Shown here: positions 1 through 11,243 of the stretch, piece after piece
How the letters are laid out: every line of letters starts with the position of its first letter
How positions within the stretch are numbered: position 1 is the stretch's first letter
Origin: Terriglobus albidus
GTDB taxonomy: Bacteria > Acidobacteriota > Terriglobia > Terriglobales > Acidobacteriaceae
NCBI RefSeq assembly: GCF_008000815.1
Contig: NZ_CP042806.1
Coordinates: 5,828,001-5,892,000, forward strand
Reading direction: 5' to 3'
Length of the DNA stretch: 64,000 bases
The notes under the pieces: model-generated
Database searches by the model: none
Seen by the model: only the letters and a program-made list of their open reading frames with translations
Told to the model about the DNA's origin: nothing
Translations under genes and position numbers: made by a program

Positions 1-69
1 CGTTCGATAAAATTTCTCCCGACCTGTACTATCGATACGCTCTGCACGCCTCGAATTACGGAGTAGGCA

Positions 70-561
70 ATGAATATCTATTGGGTTGAATCCGCCGTAC
101 CGAAATCGATGGCCATCGTTGCGCGTCCCCGGGGAAATGGCTCGTTGGAAGACGAGTTGCTCGCCATGCGCCGCGAGGGGATCGATGTCCTGGTCTCTCT
201 GCTGACAACGACGGAGCAGCAGGATCTCGGTCTCTCGCTCGAGGGCGAAACGTGTGAGAAGGTCGGTATCGAATATATGAACTTCCCGATCACGGATCAT
301 GGGCTTCCAGCATCGCACCAGGAATTTGCTCTCCTTGTCGAACAGCTTCAGAAGAAGCTCGATGACGGCAAGCATATTGGAGCTCACTGTTTTGCCTGCA
401 TCGGCAGATCGTCTGTTCTCATGGCTTCCCTCATGTGTGCGCAGGGTACTACCCCACATGACGCATTCCTGCGTCTGGGAACGGCTCGCGGATTTCCTGT
501 ACCCGAGACGCTGCAACAGATGAAGTGGGTGGAGCAGTTCGCTAGATCGCTCGGGATATAG
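70..561 (+). CDS. Protein-tyrosine-phosphatase-like protein
   Basis: A 163-residue cytosolic protein with the cysteine phosphatase signature CX5R: HCFACIGRS places Cys107 and Arg113 in the phosphate-binding loop. The upstream segment PITDHGLP carries Asp76, the expected general acid. The size matches the compact dual-specificity/cyclin-dependent-kinase-inhibitor-3-like PTP superfamily. The predicted reaction is dephosphorylation of phosphotyrosine or another phosphate monoester; the substrate cannot be inferred. No signal peptide is visible. The ATG at 70 follows a purine-rich ACGGAGTAGG at good spacing, which supports this start. No partner gene lies downstream, only repeats. The family call is fairly firm, the biological role unknown. 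Confidence 0.8.
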   Translation: MNIYWVESAVPKSMAIVARPRGNGSLEDELLAMRREGIDVLVSLLTTTEQQDLGLSLEGETCEKVGIEYMNFPITDHGLPASHQEFALLVEQLQKKLDDGKHIGAHCFACIGRSSVLMASLMCAQGTTPHDAFLRLGTARGFPVPETLQQMKWVEQFARSLGI

Positions 562-605
562 AAGCGATACTCAGTATGTCGATATGTTCAGGTTTCCTTC
601 ATTGT

Positions 606-846
606 CTTGCTTAAGGGCACGGCTTTAGCCGTGCCGCACAAAGCCCGCGAGGAGGCGGCTTTAGCCGCTGAGGGCAATGTGTCTGAGAAACAGGTTTCTC
701 CGCTGTTACGGCGTGACAGGTTGAACTCTTGACCTCAGCGGCTAAAGCCGCCGTCTGTGTAGCATTTGTACGGGACGGCTAAAAGCCGTCCCCTTAAGCA
801 AGGCATTCGCACCTGCAGTGCGAAACAGTTGCGCCAGGCGCAACGA
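606..846. repeat. R1 modular palindromic repeat, copy 1
   Basis: This is the main content of the 562-1031 intergenic gap. It is a chain of short palindromes: ACGGCTTTAGCCGT, then GCGGCTTTAGCCGC, a spacer of about 70 bp, the inverted counterpart GCGGCTAAAGCCGC, then ACGGCTAAAAGCCGT followed by CCTTAAGCAAGG, TTCGCAC..GTGCGAA and GTTGCGCC..GGCGCAAC. The same modules recur in at least nine other gaps of the window. No coding capacity is credible. The remainder to 1031 is presumably the promoter and leader of the receptor gene. Confidence 0.9.
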
Positions 847-1031
847 AATCTCTAAAAGATACAAAATCGAATTTGTCGATCTGTACTCGTTTCCGTTTCT
901 GAAATTTCCCGGAACTTTTACCCAACAACCCTCGTAGTTGCTCTTCAGACGGACGCTGCCGGTCACGCTGCGAGCGTGGCCGTAAGTCTGCACCGACGCG
1001 CCCATACAACCCGCAACCATCGAGGTGTCCT

Positions 1032-3746
1032 ATGAAGTTTCTGGCTGCCGCAGCCTTTGCTGCGCTTGCGCTCCCGCATGTTTTGGCACAGACCGCATGC
1101 ACGGGAACGCCGCTCACCGGCGTGGTCCATGACAGCACACAGGCCATCATTCCCGGAGCATTGCTGACGCTCGACAGCGGACCTGCCGCCACCAGCAGCT
1201 CCGATGGACACTTCCGCTTTGCCTGCGTTCCCGAAGGCTCCCATCGTCTCGTTGTCGCCGCACCGGGCTTCGCCACGCAGACCGTAACGCTGCGGTCCCC
1301 GCACCCCGCCTCACTCGATCTGTTGCTGAAGGTAGAAGAGGTGGAGACCAATGTGGACGTCAGTGGAGACGACGACACTCCCGCCACCAGTACAACCTCG
1401 AGCGGGCCTACGCAGACCATCTCCGGCGACCGGCTGCATGCGCTCGCCGACGATCCCGATGACCTCACGCGCCAGCTTCAGCAACTCGCCGCCGCAGCGG
1501 GTGGAAGCCCCGCAAACACCGTAATCGCTGTCGATGGCTTTCAGGATGGCAGCAAGCTTCCGCCTAAAAGCACCATCGCCTATATCAAGGTGAACCCCGA
1601 TCTCTTCTCGGCGGAGTATCGCGAGCCTCCCTTCGGCGGCGGCCGCGTCGAGGTCTACACCAAACCCGGTCAGAGCGCCTATCACGGAGCGCTGTTCGCG
1701 ACCAACGGCAGCCCGTGGATGAACGCGCGCGATCCCTTCTCGACGAGCAAGGCTTCTCTCGGAAAGCAGCGCTACGGCTTTGAGCTGACAGGGCCGATCC
1801 GCCAGAAGGGCAGCGACTTTGTACTCGCGCTGGAGCATCGCAGCATTGACAACTTCGCCGTCGTGAACGCCGTGACGCTCGACAGTACAGGCAGCCCGGT
1901 CAGGACGGTAGGCAACGTCGCCACACCGCAACGTCTGTGGATTGGTAGCGCCAAGGTCGACTGGCAGCTCGGACCGAAGAACACCTTCATCGCCAGCTAC
2001 AACGCCAACGTCAATCATCTGCAGAACCTGGGCGCCGGCGGAACCTCACTGGCCGAGGTTGGCTACGACAGCCAGCAGTCTGAACACATGCTGCGCTTCA
2101 GCAATATCACCACTGCTTCGGTTCATCTGATGCACGAGGCCCGTGTGAGCCTGCGTTGGAACGGCGAGAACGACACGCCCGCCTCCAATGCAGTTGCCGT
2201 GCAGGTAGCAGGCGCATTTACCGGTGGAGGCAACACGCTGGGCCCGCAGCATCGGCGCGAGCTCAATATGGAGATCCTCGACGATGCCATCCTCACGACG
2301 AAGAATCACACCCTGAAGATGGGCACGCAGTTGATGATCTATCGCGAGCGTCAGCGGCTGACAACCAACTTCAACGGTACCTACACCTTCGGCGGCGGCA
2401 GCGCTCCGGTGCTGAGTGCCGGCGGCAGTGCCGTACCGGGACAGACCACGACCATCACCGGTTTGGAGCAGTACCGGCGCGCGCTACTTGGCCTGCCGGG
2501 AGGAACGCCCACCGCATACAGCAATGTTGCCGGTTCGCCCGTGGTGAACTTCACGCTCGTGCAGGACGCGCTATTTATTCAGGATGACTGGAACGTCGGC
2601 CACGGAGTTCACATCGCATCCGGCGTGCGCTACTATCTGCAGAACAATCCCGATACCTTCAGCTCCATCACACCGCGAATCGGCATCCTGTGGTCTCCGA
2701 ATGCGAAGGGCACCTGGACGCTGCATGGGCACTTCGGTATGTTCGCGGGCCGCTTCAACAAGGGCGATCAGTCCGAGGTGCAGCGCATGAACGGCATCGA
2801 CCGTATCACCAGCACCATCTATAGCCCGGTCTACGGCAATCCGTTCAGTGGCGCAACGCCGATCCACAGCATCCGCAGCTATAACCCGCATCTCTCTAAC
2901 CTGACCTGGGCGGCGGAGAACATCGGCGGAACCCGCACGCTGCCGCATGGATGGAATCTCTCCATCGACTACTTCCTCGCGCGCATCTGGAACTACACAC
3001 GCTCGCTCAACATCAACTCGCCGCTCAACAACCAGCCCACTGGACCGCGTCCCGGTCCTGCCAACCTGAACATCTTCGAGATGCAGGCCAGCGGACAGGG
3101 CAGAGCCAATGTTGTCTTCATCGGCGTCGACCAGCACTCGTATAAAAAGGTGCAGTTCTCCTTCGGCGGTGTGCGCGTCAATCTCGTCGACGATACTGAC
3201 GATAACGAGTTCTCCAGCCCGCAGAGCTCGCGCACCAATGCGGGTGAGCTGGCGCGGCGCACTGGCCAGCCGCTATGGAACGTCTTCGCCAACGGCACAC
3301 TCAAGCTGCCCGAGAAGCTTGAGCTGAGCAGCACCTTCAACGGCCACGGCGGCAGCCACTACAACGTCACCACCGGCTTCGATAACAACGGCGACGGCAA
3401 CTTCAACGACCGCCCGCAGTACGCCACTGCAGGTACGCCGGGCGCAGTCTCCACGCAATGGGGCTGGCTCGTTGCCTCGGGAGGAACCGGTGCCTTCCAG
3501 CGCAACGCAGGCACCTTGCCCTGGACGCTGTATCTCGACACCAACCTGCAGCGCGCCTTCAAACTGACACACAACGCCAAGGCAGAGCACCCGCAGACGC
3601 TGACACTCAACGTGCGTTCGGCCAACATGATCAACCACAGGAACGTCACCTCGGTCGGCGGCGTGCTGGGCTCGCCGCTGTTTGGGGTGCCTTACGCCGC
3701 GGATAACGGCCGTCGTGTGGAGGCGGGGCTGAGGTATGCGTTCTAA
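1032..3746 (+). CDS. TonB-dependent receptor with carboxypeptidase-regulatory-like domain
   Basis: A 904-residue outer-membrane protein. It begins with a signal peptide (about residues 1-19, ending LAQ), followed by a carboxypeptidase-regulatory-like beta-sandwich (about 25-110, GVVHDSTQAIIPGALLTL). A plug-like region with VNPDLFSAEYREPPFGGGR follows, then a long beta-barrel rich in alternating aromatic segments, ending in the aromatic terminus GLRYAF typical of barrel proteins. This architecture is characteristic of acidobacterial OAR-like receptors, which import or bind large substrates; the ligand is unknown. It is somewhat shorter than the roughly 1,000-1,200 residues common in this group. 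GAGGTG just upstream supports the start. The gene appears monocistronic, bounded by R1 repeats on both sides. Confidence 0.88.
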   Translation: MKFLAAAAFAALALPHVLAQTACTGTPLTGVVHDSTQAIIPGALLTLDSGPAATSSSDGHFRFACVPEGSHRLVVAAPGFATQTVTLRSPHPASLDLLLKVEEVETNVDVSGDDDTPATSTTSSGPTQTISGDRLHALADDPDDLTRQLQQLAAAAGGSPANTVIAVDGFQDGSKLPPKSTIAYIKVNPDLFSAEYREPPFGGGRVEVYTKPGQSAYHGALFATNGSPWMNARDPFSTSKASLGKQRYGFELTGPIRQKGSDFVLALEHRSIDNFAVVNAVTLDSTGSPVRTVGNVATPQRLWIGSAKVDWQLGPKNTFIASYNANVNHLQNLGAGGTSLAEVGYDSQQSEHMLRFSNITTASVHLMHEARVSLRWNGENDTPASNAVAVQVAGAFTGGGNTLGPQHRRELNMEILDDAILTTKNHTLKMGTQLMIYRERQRLTTNFNGTYTFGGGSAPVLSAGGSAVPGQTTTITGLEQYRRALLGLPGGTPTAYSNVAGSPVVNFTLVQDALFIQDDWNVGHGVHIASGVRYYLQNNPDTFSSITPRIGILWSPNAKGTWTLHGHFGMFAGRFNKGDQSEVQRMNGIDRITSTIYSPVYGNPFSGATPIHSIRSYNPHLSNLTWAAENIGGTRTLPHGWNLSIDYFLARIWNYTRSLNINSPLNNQPTGPRPGPANLNIFEMQASGQGRANVVFIGVDQHSYKKVQFSFGGVRVNLVDDTDDNEFSSPQSSRTNAGELARRTGQPLWNVFANGTLKLPEKLELSSTFNGHGGSHYNVTTGFDNNGDGNFNDRPQYATAGTPGAVSTQWGWLVASGGTGAFQRNAGTLPWTLYLDTNLQRAFKLTHNAKAEHPQTLTLNVRSANMINHRNVTSVGGVLGSPLFGVPYAADNGRRVEAGLRYAF

Positions 3747-3799
3747 ATATGTACAGCTTTGGGTGGGAGATTCAGGGTGAGCGATTCGATCGACACCGT

Positions 3800-3854
3800 A
3801 CCTCAGCGGCTAAAGCCGCGTGTCCTCTCTGCTTCGATGCGGCATGGCTAAAGC
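3800..3854. repeat. R1 repeat copy 2, left part (split by IS481-type element)
   Basis: CCTCAGCGGCTAAAGCCGCG and the beginning of the next palindrome (GGCATGGCTAAAGC) are visible, then the sequence is interrupted by the IS481-type insertion. The second half continues at 5131. The 8 bp GCTAAAGC at 3847-3854 and GCTGAAGC at 5131-5138 act as a 7/8 target duplication. Confidence 0.8.
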
Positions 3855-5130
3855 TGTCTAGTCTCCAGAGATGGTTTACAGTTTGTCTCCACACATCCTT
3901 TACAGATTGAGTGAGTTTGCGGGGCAGGGTTCCACGATCGTGGAACCCTGCCCCGTGAGGTCGAGTTCCCGGATGGGCGTGTCACCGTAGAAGATCAGGA
4001 TGCGTTGATCGATGCGAGCGAGACGGACAGGCTGATGAGCCAGGGCTCCGGCTACCTGCCAGCTGCGTCCGTCCAGCCAGAGCGCTCCGTTGCTGTTGAG
4101 CTCGCGCACTTCGGCATCCGGGGCATACGCGGGGTTACGTGGTTCGGTGTACTCTCGCTGGCTGGGGTGCCAGTGGTCTGCTGGCGTTTCCATGTCCAGC
4201 GCTTCATGGGGACGAACATGGTTGTACTCTTCCCGGAAGCGGTCCAGCCATGACTGGCCAGGCGGCGTATCCATCGGCCCGCACCTTCTCCGTGCCCGCT
4301 CCAGGGCACCGTGGAAGCGTTCCACCTTACCCTGGGTCTGCGGGTGGCGGACTCCGGAGAAGTACAGCCGGATGCCCAGCCGCATCAGCCACACGGATAG
4401 CTGCGTCCATCCTCCTGGTGACTGCGCGTTCCACCAGGGCTGGCCGTGATCCATCAGCATGGCCTCGGGCAACCCACAGTCAGAGAACGCCTTATCCAGC
4501 CTCTGTTGGACGACGAGACCTTCACCCGAGGACAGTTGCTCCAACACCAAGGCATAGCGGCTGTGGTCATCCAACACGGATAAGGGGCCAAGATGCGCGT
4601 TCCATCCCTTAGGGCTTTTGAAATCCATCTGCCAGAGCTGATTAGGCGCCTCGCGACAGAAGCTGCCAGTGGCCTGTGGATGGCTGTCCAGCCGGTGGAT
4701 CAGACCGTGCCGACGCAACACTCGATGTACGGTCGACGATGGCACCTTCACCCCAGATCGGCCGAGCAGAACGCGAAGCTTACGTGCACCCCAGTCAGGA
4801 TGCTGGCGCCGTAAAGACACGATCTGCTCTTCCAACTCGGCAGGGCTCTGACGGGGACTCAGCAGAGGCCTGCGGCTGGCTTCCTGCATGCCGGCCGCTC
4901 CATGCTCACGGTATCGCTTCAGCCACAGATAACCCGTCGGACGGCTAATCTCGTACTCCACACACAGAGACGAAAACGATCGCTCTCCAATCATCGCCGC
5001 CTCCACAAACCGCAATCGCTGCGCTTCCACTTCCACCTTCCTCCATGCCATCCAAAAACACCCCTAAACAGGCATAAACCTGTAAAGGATGTCTGGAGAC
5101 AAGGTGTAAAGGATGTCATGGAACTGAACA
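3855..5130 (-). mobile_element. IS481-family insertion sequence (apparently nested ends)
   Basis: The clear inner terminal inverted repeats are TGTCTCCACACATCCTTTAC (from 3884) and its complement ending at 5101, matching at 21 of 22 positions; they start with TGT as in IS481. Outside them is a second, more diverged pair (TGTCTAGTCTCC at 3855 and GGAACTGAACA ending 5130). This outer pair is the same as the ends of the 191-bp relic at 47145. Either a younger copy inserted into an older relic, or the element has duplicated ends. The 8-bp flanks (GCTAAAGC/GCTGAAGC) fall on an R1 palindrome centre. The transposase is intact, so the element may be active. Confidence 0.82.
3900..5051 (-). CDS. IS481-family transposase
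   Basis: A 383-residue DDE transposase. The N-terminal helix-turn-helix (about 1-60, FSSLCVEYEISRPTGYLWLK) should bind the element ends. An HTH_32-type linker segment follows, and then a retroviral-integrase-like catalytic core with DFKSPKGW (first Asp), LMDHGQPWW (second Asp) and QGKVERFHGALER (Glu). It cuts and joins the DNA ends of its own element. Its stop codon lies within the inner left terminal repeat (3884-3905). The frame is uninterrupted and the length is typical for IS481. Confidence 0.93.
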   Translation of the reverse strand: MAWRKVEVEAQRLRFVEAAMIGERSFSSLCVEYEISRPTGYLWLKRYREHGAAGMQEASRRPLLSPRQSPAELEEQIVSLRRQHPDWGARKLRVLLGRSGVKVPSSTVHRVLRRHGLIHRLDSHPQATGSFCREAPNQLWQMDFKSPKGWNAHLGPLSVLDDHSRYALVLEQLSSGEGLVVQQRLDKAFSDCGLPEAMLMDHGQPWWNAQSPGGWTQLSVWLMRLGIRLYFSGVRHPQTQGKVERFHGALERARRRCGPMDTPPGQSWLDRFREEYNHVRPHEALDMETPADHWHPSQREYTEPRNPAYAPDAEVRELNSNGALWLDGRSWQVAGALAHQPVRLARIDQRILIFYGDTPIRELDLTGQGSTIVEPCPANSLNL

Positions 5131-5440
5131 GCTGAAGCCGTGCCCTTAAGCAAAACGAAGCGCCTTCGGCGCTTGCCAGAACATCGCGACACTTAGCCTC
5201 ACGCGTCGATCTCTACGGCACAACCTGACCGAGATAAAGGATACCGCCGAAGAGTCAACCCGCCGTTGCGCGTAGCGCAACCAGTTCGCACCGCAAGGTG
5301 CGAATGCCTTGCTTAAGGGCATGGCTTTAGCCATGCCGCACAGAAACTGAACGGCACGCGGCTTTAGCCGCTGAGGTCGAAATCCCAGAGCCCTCTGATA
5401 CATCGCCCTCATCACCTTAAGCTCCGCTTAAGCAAAACCA
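5131..5440. repeat. R1 repeat copy 2, right part
   Basis: Continuation of the split R1 copy, filling the 5102-5554 gap. It contains GCGCCTTCGGCGC, GTTGCGCGTAGCGCAAC, TTCGCACC..GGTGCGAA, ATGGCTTTAGCCAT and GCGGCTTTAGCCGC, all palindromic modules seen in other copies. No gene is evident. The last 110 bp before 5555 presumably hold the promoter of the next gene. Confidence 0.85.
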
Positions 5441-5554
5441 TCCGTTTATCGTCTCATTGCACGCGGGTGCTATATTGCGCCACAGAATTGGTGTCCGAAG
5501 AGTTCGCTGCGGGCACACCCAATCAACCGTACAACTGAACGATCGGGGAATCAG

Positions 5555-8107
<2,553 letters not shown>

Positions 8108-8134
8108 CGTGTTGGCTAAGTACGCGTTGGATAG

Positions 8135-8165
8135 AGGATCGAGCTATGCTCGATCCTTCTTTTTG
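8135..8165 (+). terminator. Rho-independent terminator
   Basis: AGGATCGAGC and its exact complement GCTCGATCCT are separated by a 3-nt TAT loop and followed by TTCTTTTTG. It lies 28 bp after the stop of the phosphoesterase gene. Confidence 0.85.
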
Positions 8166-8213
8166 TTTGTCATTTCGTTGCGCTGCGAAGAAAATCTGCT
8201 TCTCATACATCGC

Positions 8214-8485
8214 CCTCAGCGGCTAAAGCCGCGTTCCTTGCGGGGCTTTGTGCAGCACGGCTGAAGCCGTGCCCTTAAGCAAGGCATTCGCGCTATGCGC
8301 GAAACAAAAGACAGGCTAAAGACATAGTCCCGTATCTGGAACGCTATTTCCCCTCTTGCCTGACTATCCCATCCCACGAAGTCGATGACGAATACTGGCG
8401 GTAGAGCCGCTAGATCGCTCAGTTGCGCGTCGCGCAACCAGTTCGCACCGAAGGTGCGAATGTTGTGCTTAAGGGGACGGCTTCA
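8214..8485. repeat. R1 repeat copy 3 (interrupted by MITE-A)
   Basis: CTCAGCGGCTAAAGCCGCG, ACGGCTGAAGCCGT, the CCTTAAGCAAGG link, TTCGCGCTATGCGCGAA, GTTGCGCGTCGCGCAAC and TTCGCACC..GGTGCGAA modules are present, with about 100 bp of unrelated sequence in the middle (8310-8415). The last palindrome, GGACGGCTTCA, is broken by MITE-A. This fills most of the 8108-8710 gap. Confidence 0.83.
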
Positions 8486-8633
8486 CAGGCTGCGGAAAAA
8501 CTCGATTTTCGAGAAGCGCAAAAAAACGATCGCGTCAGAATGACCTATAAGCGATCCGGGGACATTGGGTGATGATTTTCTATCCCCAAATTTGACCCGA
8601 TTATCCCCTCATATAGAGTTTTTCCGCAGCCTG
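8486..8633. mobile_element. MITE-A copy 1 (non-autonomous, IS5-type ends)
   Basis: A 148-bp element without coding capacity, bounded by CAGGCTGCGGAAAAACTC and its exact inverse. The ends closely resemble those of the IS5-type copies at 23740 and 25048 (CAGTTTGCGGAAAAACTC), which suggests mobilisation by a related transposase. A second, nearly identical copy is at 26769. The flanking 4-mers here are TTCA and TGAA, inverted instead of direct, so recombination between repeat copies may have exchanged one flank. Confidence 0.85.
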
Positions 8634-8710
8634 TGAAGCCCATGGCTCCCACCGGTCTTACCCCTTCTCTGGCTCTACCTGAAACCTGAAACGGAGTGAG
8701 TTCGAACGCG

Positions 8711-8938
8711 CTAACTGGCTTTCCGCCAGATCATCTCGCCTTCCTGCTCGAACTCGTCGTAGGCCTTTCGCAGACCGAGAAGGATTTCAGCGGTTGTTTT
8801 CAATAGCGCGCGAGCCCTGGGATCGTTGACCTTGCCGACGTCATGCCAGGCATAGTCGGCAACACCAGACAACATTGCTTTCAGCTTCGCAGTGTGGCGG
8901 CGCGGATCATCTTCGCCGTAGGTGACGCGGTGGCTCAT
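8711..8938 (-). CDS. Small conserved-looking protein divergent from a PadR regulator
   Basis: A 75-residue soluble protein (starts MSHRVTYGEDDPRRH, ends EMIWRKAS), rich in charged residues and predicted mostly helical. I do not recognise a named family. The ATG at 8936-8938 is preceded at good spacing by ACGGAGG on the minus strand, which decides this start over longer upstream frames that would run into the PadR promoter. Head-to-head arrangement with the PadR gene, 101 bp apart, suggests co-regulation, but the function is unknown. Confidence 0.65.
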   Translation of the reverse strand: MSHRVTYGEDDPRRHTAKLKAMLSGVADYAWHDVGKVNDPRARALLKTTAEILLGLRKAYDEFEQEGEMIWRKAS

Positions 8939-9039
8939 GAAAACCTCCGTGAAGTTATCAGATGATGGACTCGCCCCAAAACGATGCCCGGTGTGTGCGA
9001 TTTCATACGCATTGCCTAAGCTTGCGCTACGCTGGGTGA

Positions 9040-9348
9040 GTGCCGAAGACATATCGCGATATCTACTCAGGTCTGGTCCGGCTGCATGTGCTTCATCATG
9101 CAAGCCGTGAACCGATCTATGGTCTGGAGATGATGCGCGAGCTTCGTCATCACGGCTACGGTCTCGGCCCAGGTACGCTCTATCCTCTGCTGCACGGCAT
9201 GGAAGCGAGTGGGCTTCTGCGATCGAAGATGACGAATGGTTCCGGCCGGCTGCGGCGTGTCTACACTGCTACTGCTGCAGGTAGAAGGGCTTTGCAAGAG
9301 GGACACGAGAAGGTCCGGGAGTTACTGCGGGAGATGGATGAGGATTAG
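9040..9348 (+). CDS. PadR-family transcriptional regulator
   Basis: A 102-residue winged-helix repressor. The segment YGLEMMRELRHHGYGLGPGT followed by LYPLLHGMEASGLL is the PadR recognition helix and wing region, and the C-terminal RRALQEGHEKVRELLREM forms the dimerisation helix. PadR proteins bind palindromic operators and respond to small ligands or stress. The start is a GTG at 9040; no strong ribosome-binding site precedes it, so the message could be leaderless or the start slightly misplaced. The gene is divergent from the 75-residue protein. The efflux operon begins 480 bp downstream and is a candidate target, but that is inference. Confidence 0.88.
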   Translation: MPKTYRDIYSGLVRLHVLHHASREPIYGLEMMRELRHHGYGLGPGTLYPLLHGMEASGLLRSKMTNGSGRLRRVYTATAAGRRALQEGHEKVRELLREMDED

Positions 9349-9473
9349 GAGCTCAGTTGCGGAGCCTTTGTCAGAAGCAGATTTCTCCGCTTGCGCTACG
9401 AAATGACAAACAAAGTGCAATTGAGCTTTCGTATCCAGCGAACGCGTTCGCTGGTAATTCGAGCAAAGCTCGA

Positions 9474-9636
9474 ATTTGTCGTGCTTAAGGGGACGGCTTC
9501 AGCCGTCCCGTACAGAACCCGAAGGATATGCGGCTTTAGCCGCTGAGGTCATAGCTCTTGGTACCTCAGCGGCTAAAGCCGCATATTTGCAGGGCTTTTA
9601 CGGCACGGCTGAAGCCATGCCCTTAAGCAAAACAAG
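9474..9636. repeat. R1 repeat copy 4
   Basis: A compact, nearly symmetrical copy: GACGGCTTCAGCCGTC, GCGGCTTTAGCCGC, a 20-bp spacer, GCGGCTAAAGCCGC, ACGGCTGAAGCC and CCTTAAGC. It occupies the middle of the 9349-9830 gap. Before it lie the palindromic GCGAACGCGTTCGC and TTCGAGCAAAGCTCGAA modules. Confidence 0.85.
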
Positions 9637-9778
9637 TCCGTGGTCTTTCAACCACGGACTCCAACCACACAGATATAGTGTCCACTGCGTCTCTGATCCT
9701 CCGCACACCACCAACACATTAAGCCCCCATTAAGATCATCAGAACTGTGCGATGAAATGCGGCCGATAGTTGCCTAAG

Positions 9779-9793
9779 TATCGAAATTCGATA
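9779..9793. promoter_or_regulatory. Candidate operator upstream of efflux operon
   Basis: TATCGAA-A-TTCGATA is a perfect 7-bp inverted repeat around one central base, 38 bp before the ATG of the TolC-like gene. Its size suits a dimeric repressor such as PadR or TetR. Which regulator binds is not known; the PadR gene 430 bp upstream is one candidate. Confidence 0.5.
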
Positions 9794-9830
9794 TAGCGTC
9801 TTCATAGGAAAAGACAAGGACGTCTTATCG

Positions 9831-11228
9831 ATGAACCTGATTCGGATCTCCTGCTTCGCGTCCCTGGGAATGCTTGTCTCTGTTGCGTCCTCTGGTGTGC
9901 GCGCCCAGGAGGCCGCCTCTCCGCTCACCCTGGCTGCCGTCGTTGACGATGCCGCGAAGAACTATCCCGCCATCCGCATCTCGCAGGAAGAGCTGAACGC
10001 CTCCGTCGCCCGCATTCAGCTGGCCCGCACCGCCTATCTTCCTCGTCTCGACGCCACCGCCCAGTTCAATCGCGGAACCCGCAATAACGTCTTCGGAAGT
10101 CTGCTGCCGCAGAGCATCATCCCTCCCATGTCGGGACCGGTGATCGGCACCAACAACGGGGGTTCGGTGTGGGGCAGTGCGGCTGGAGTGCTCATCAACT
10201 GGCAGCCCTTCGACTTCGGTACACGCAGCGCCAATGTTCACGCCGCAGAAGCCGCGCGCGATCGTGCCGCAGCCGCCAATCTTCGCACTCAGCTCGAGGT
10301 GGAAACAGCATCCGCCGACGCCTATCTCTCCGTGCTCGCCTCCACGCAGGCGATGAAAGCGGCGCAAACAGCAGTCGACAACTGGGAGACGCTACGGCAG
10401 AGCATCCATGCCCTGGCCTCCGCTGAGCTTCGGCCCGGGGCCGACGAGTCGCGCGTCAACGCCGAGAAGGCCGCCGCCGCCAATCAGCTTGCGCTGGCGC
10501 AGCAAGCGGCCGACATGTCGGTCGCAACGCTTCACAAGTTCCAGAGCGCGCCTGTTGCCGGCGTGACACCGCAGACAAAGCTGCTGAGCAGCGTGCCCAC
10601 GGCTAACGGGGCGGAGAATCCGCTCGCCGTCTCAGAAAACCCCATCATGGCCGAGCGTAAGGCAACGACTGCCGAGAACGCGGCGCAGCTCCATGCCATC
10701 GAACGAAGCTGGGCGCCGCAGTTCAACCTCGAAGGCGCCGCCTATGGCCGTGGCACCGGAGCGGAGACCGACGGTCGCCGTTTGACCGGAACCAACGGTC
10801 TGGCGCCGAACATCGGCAACTACGTCGCCGGTGTCAACATCACGTTCCCAGTGCTGGACTTTGCCAGCATGCATGCGAAGGCCGCCGCGCAATCGGCTAC
10901 GCTGCGAGCCGCCCGCGCGAATGAAGATCTAACCGCACGCAACCTGCAGGAACAGTTTGCCCAGGCGCAGGCCGAGCTTCGCGCCTCCGAGACCATCGCA
11001 CAGAACACACCCACTCAGCTTGAGGCCGCGCAGACAGCATTGAATCAAGCCACTGCCCGTTATAAGGCCGGCCTTGTTCCGGTGGATGATGTCGCCCAGG
11101 CGCAGCGGCTGCAGGTGCAGGCAGAGATCGACAACGCCATCGCCCGGCTGAACGTCTGGCGCGCCTTTCTGAAATTGCAGTATCTCCGGGGCGATCTGCA
11201 GCCCTTTCTGCAGGAAGCGAACCGCTAA
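9831..11228 (+). CDS. TolC-family outer-membrane efflux protein
   Basis: A 465-residue outer-membrane channel subunit. A signal peptide (about 1-25, ending RAQ) is followed by two long alpha-helical coiled-coil repeats rich in Ala, Gln and Glu (for example AARDRAAAANLRTQLEVE and ARANEDLTARNLQEQFAQ), the usual OEP duplication. It would form the trimeric exit duct of a tripartite pump with the RND permease and the adaptor encoded next. Only 15 bp separate it from the permease gene. Export substrate is unknown. Confidence 0.9.
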   Translation: MNLIRISCFASLGMLVSVASSGVRAQEAASPLTLAAVVDDAAKNYPAIRISQEELNASVARIQLARTAYLPRLDATAQFNRGTRNNVFGSLLPQSIIPPMSGPVIGTNNGGSVWGSAAGVLINWQPFDFGTRSANVHAAEAARDRAAAANLRTQLEVETASADAYLSVLASTQAMKAAQTAVDNWETLRQSIHALASAELRPGADESRVNAEKAAAANQLALAQQAADMSVATLHKFQSAPVAGVTPQTKLLSSVPTANGAENPLAVSENPIMAERKATTAENAAQLHAIERSWAPQFNLEGAAYGRGTGAETDGRRLTGTNGLAPNIGNYVAGVNITFPVLDFASMHAKAAAQSATLRAARANEDLTARNLQEQFAQAQAELRASETIAQNTPTQLEAAQTALNQATARYKAGLVPVDDVAQAQRLQVQAEIDNAIARLNVWRAFLKLQYLRGDLQPFLQEANR

Positions 11229-11243
11229 AGGAACCGACTCGTC

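Noticed and set aside
606-846. R1 blocks considered as a CRISPR array
   Set aside because: The palindromes have no regular spacing, no unique spacers of constant length and no cas genes nearby.
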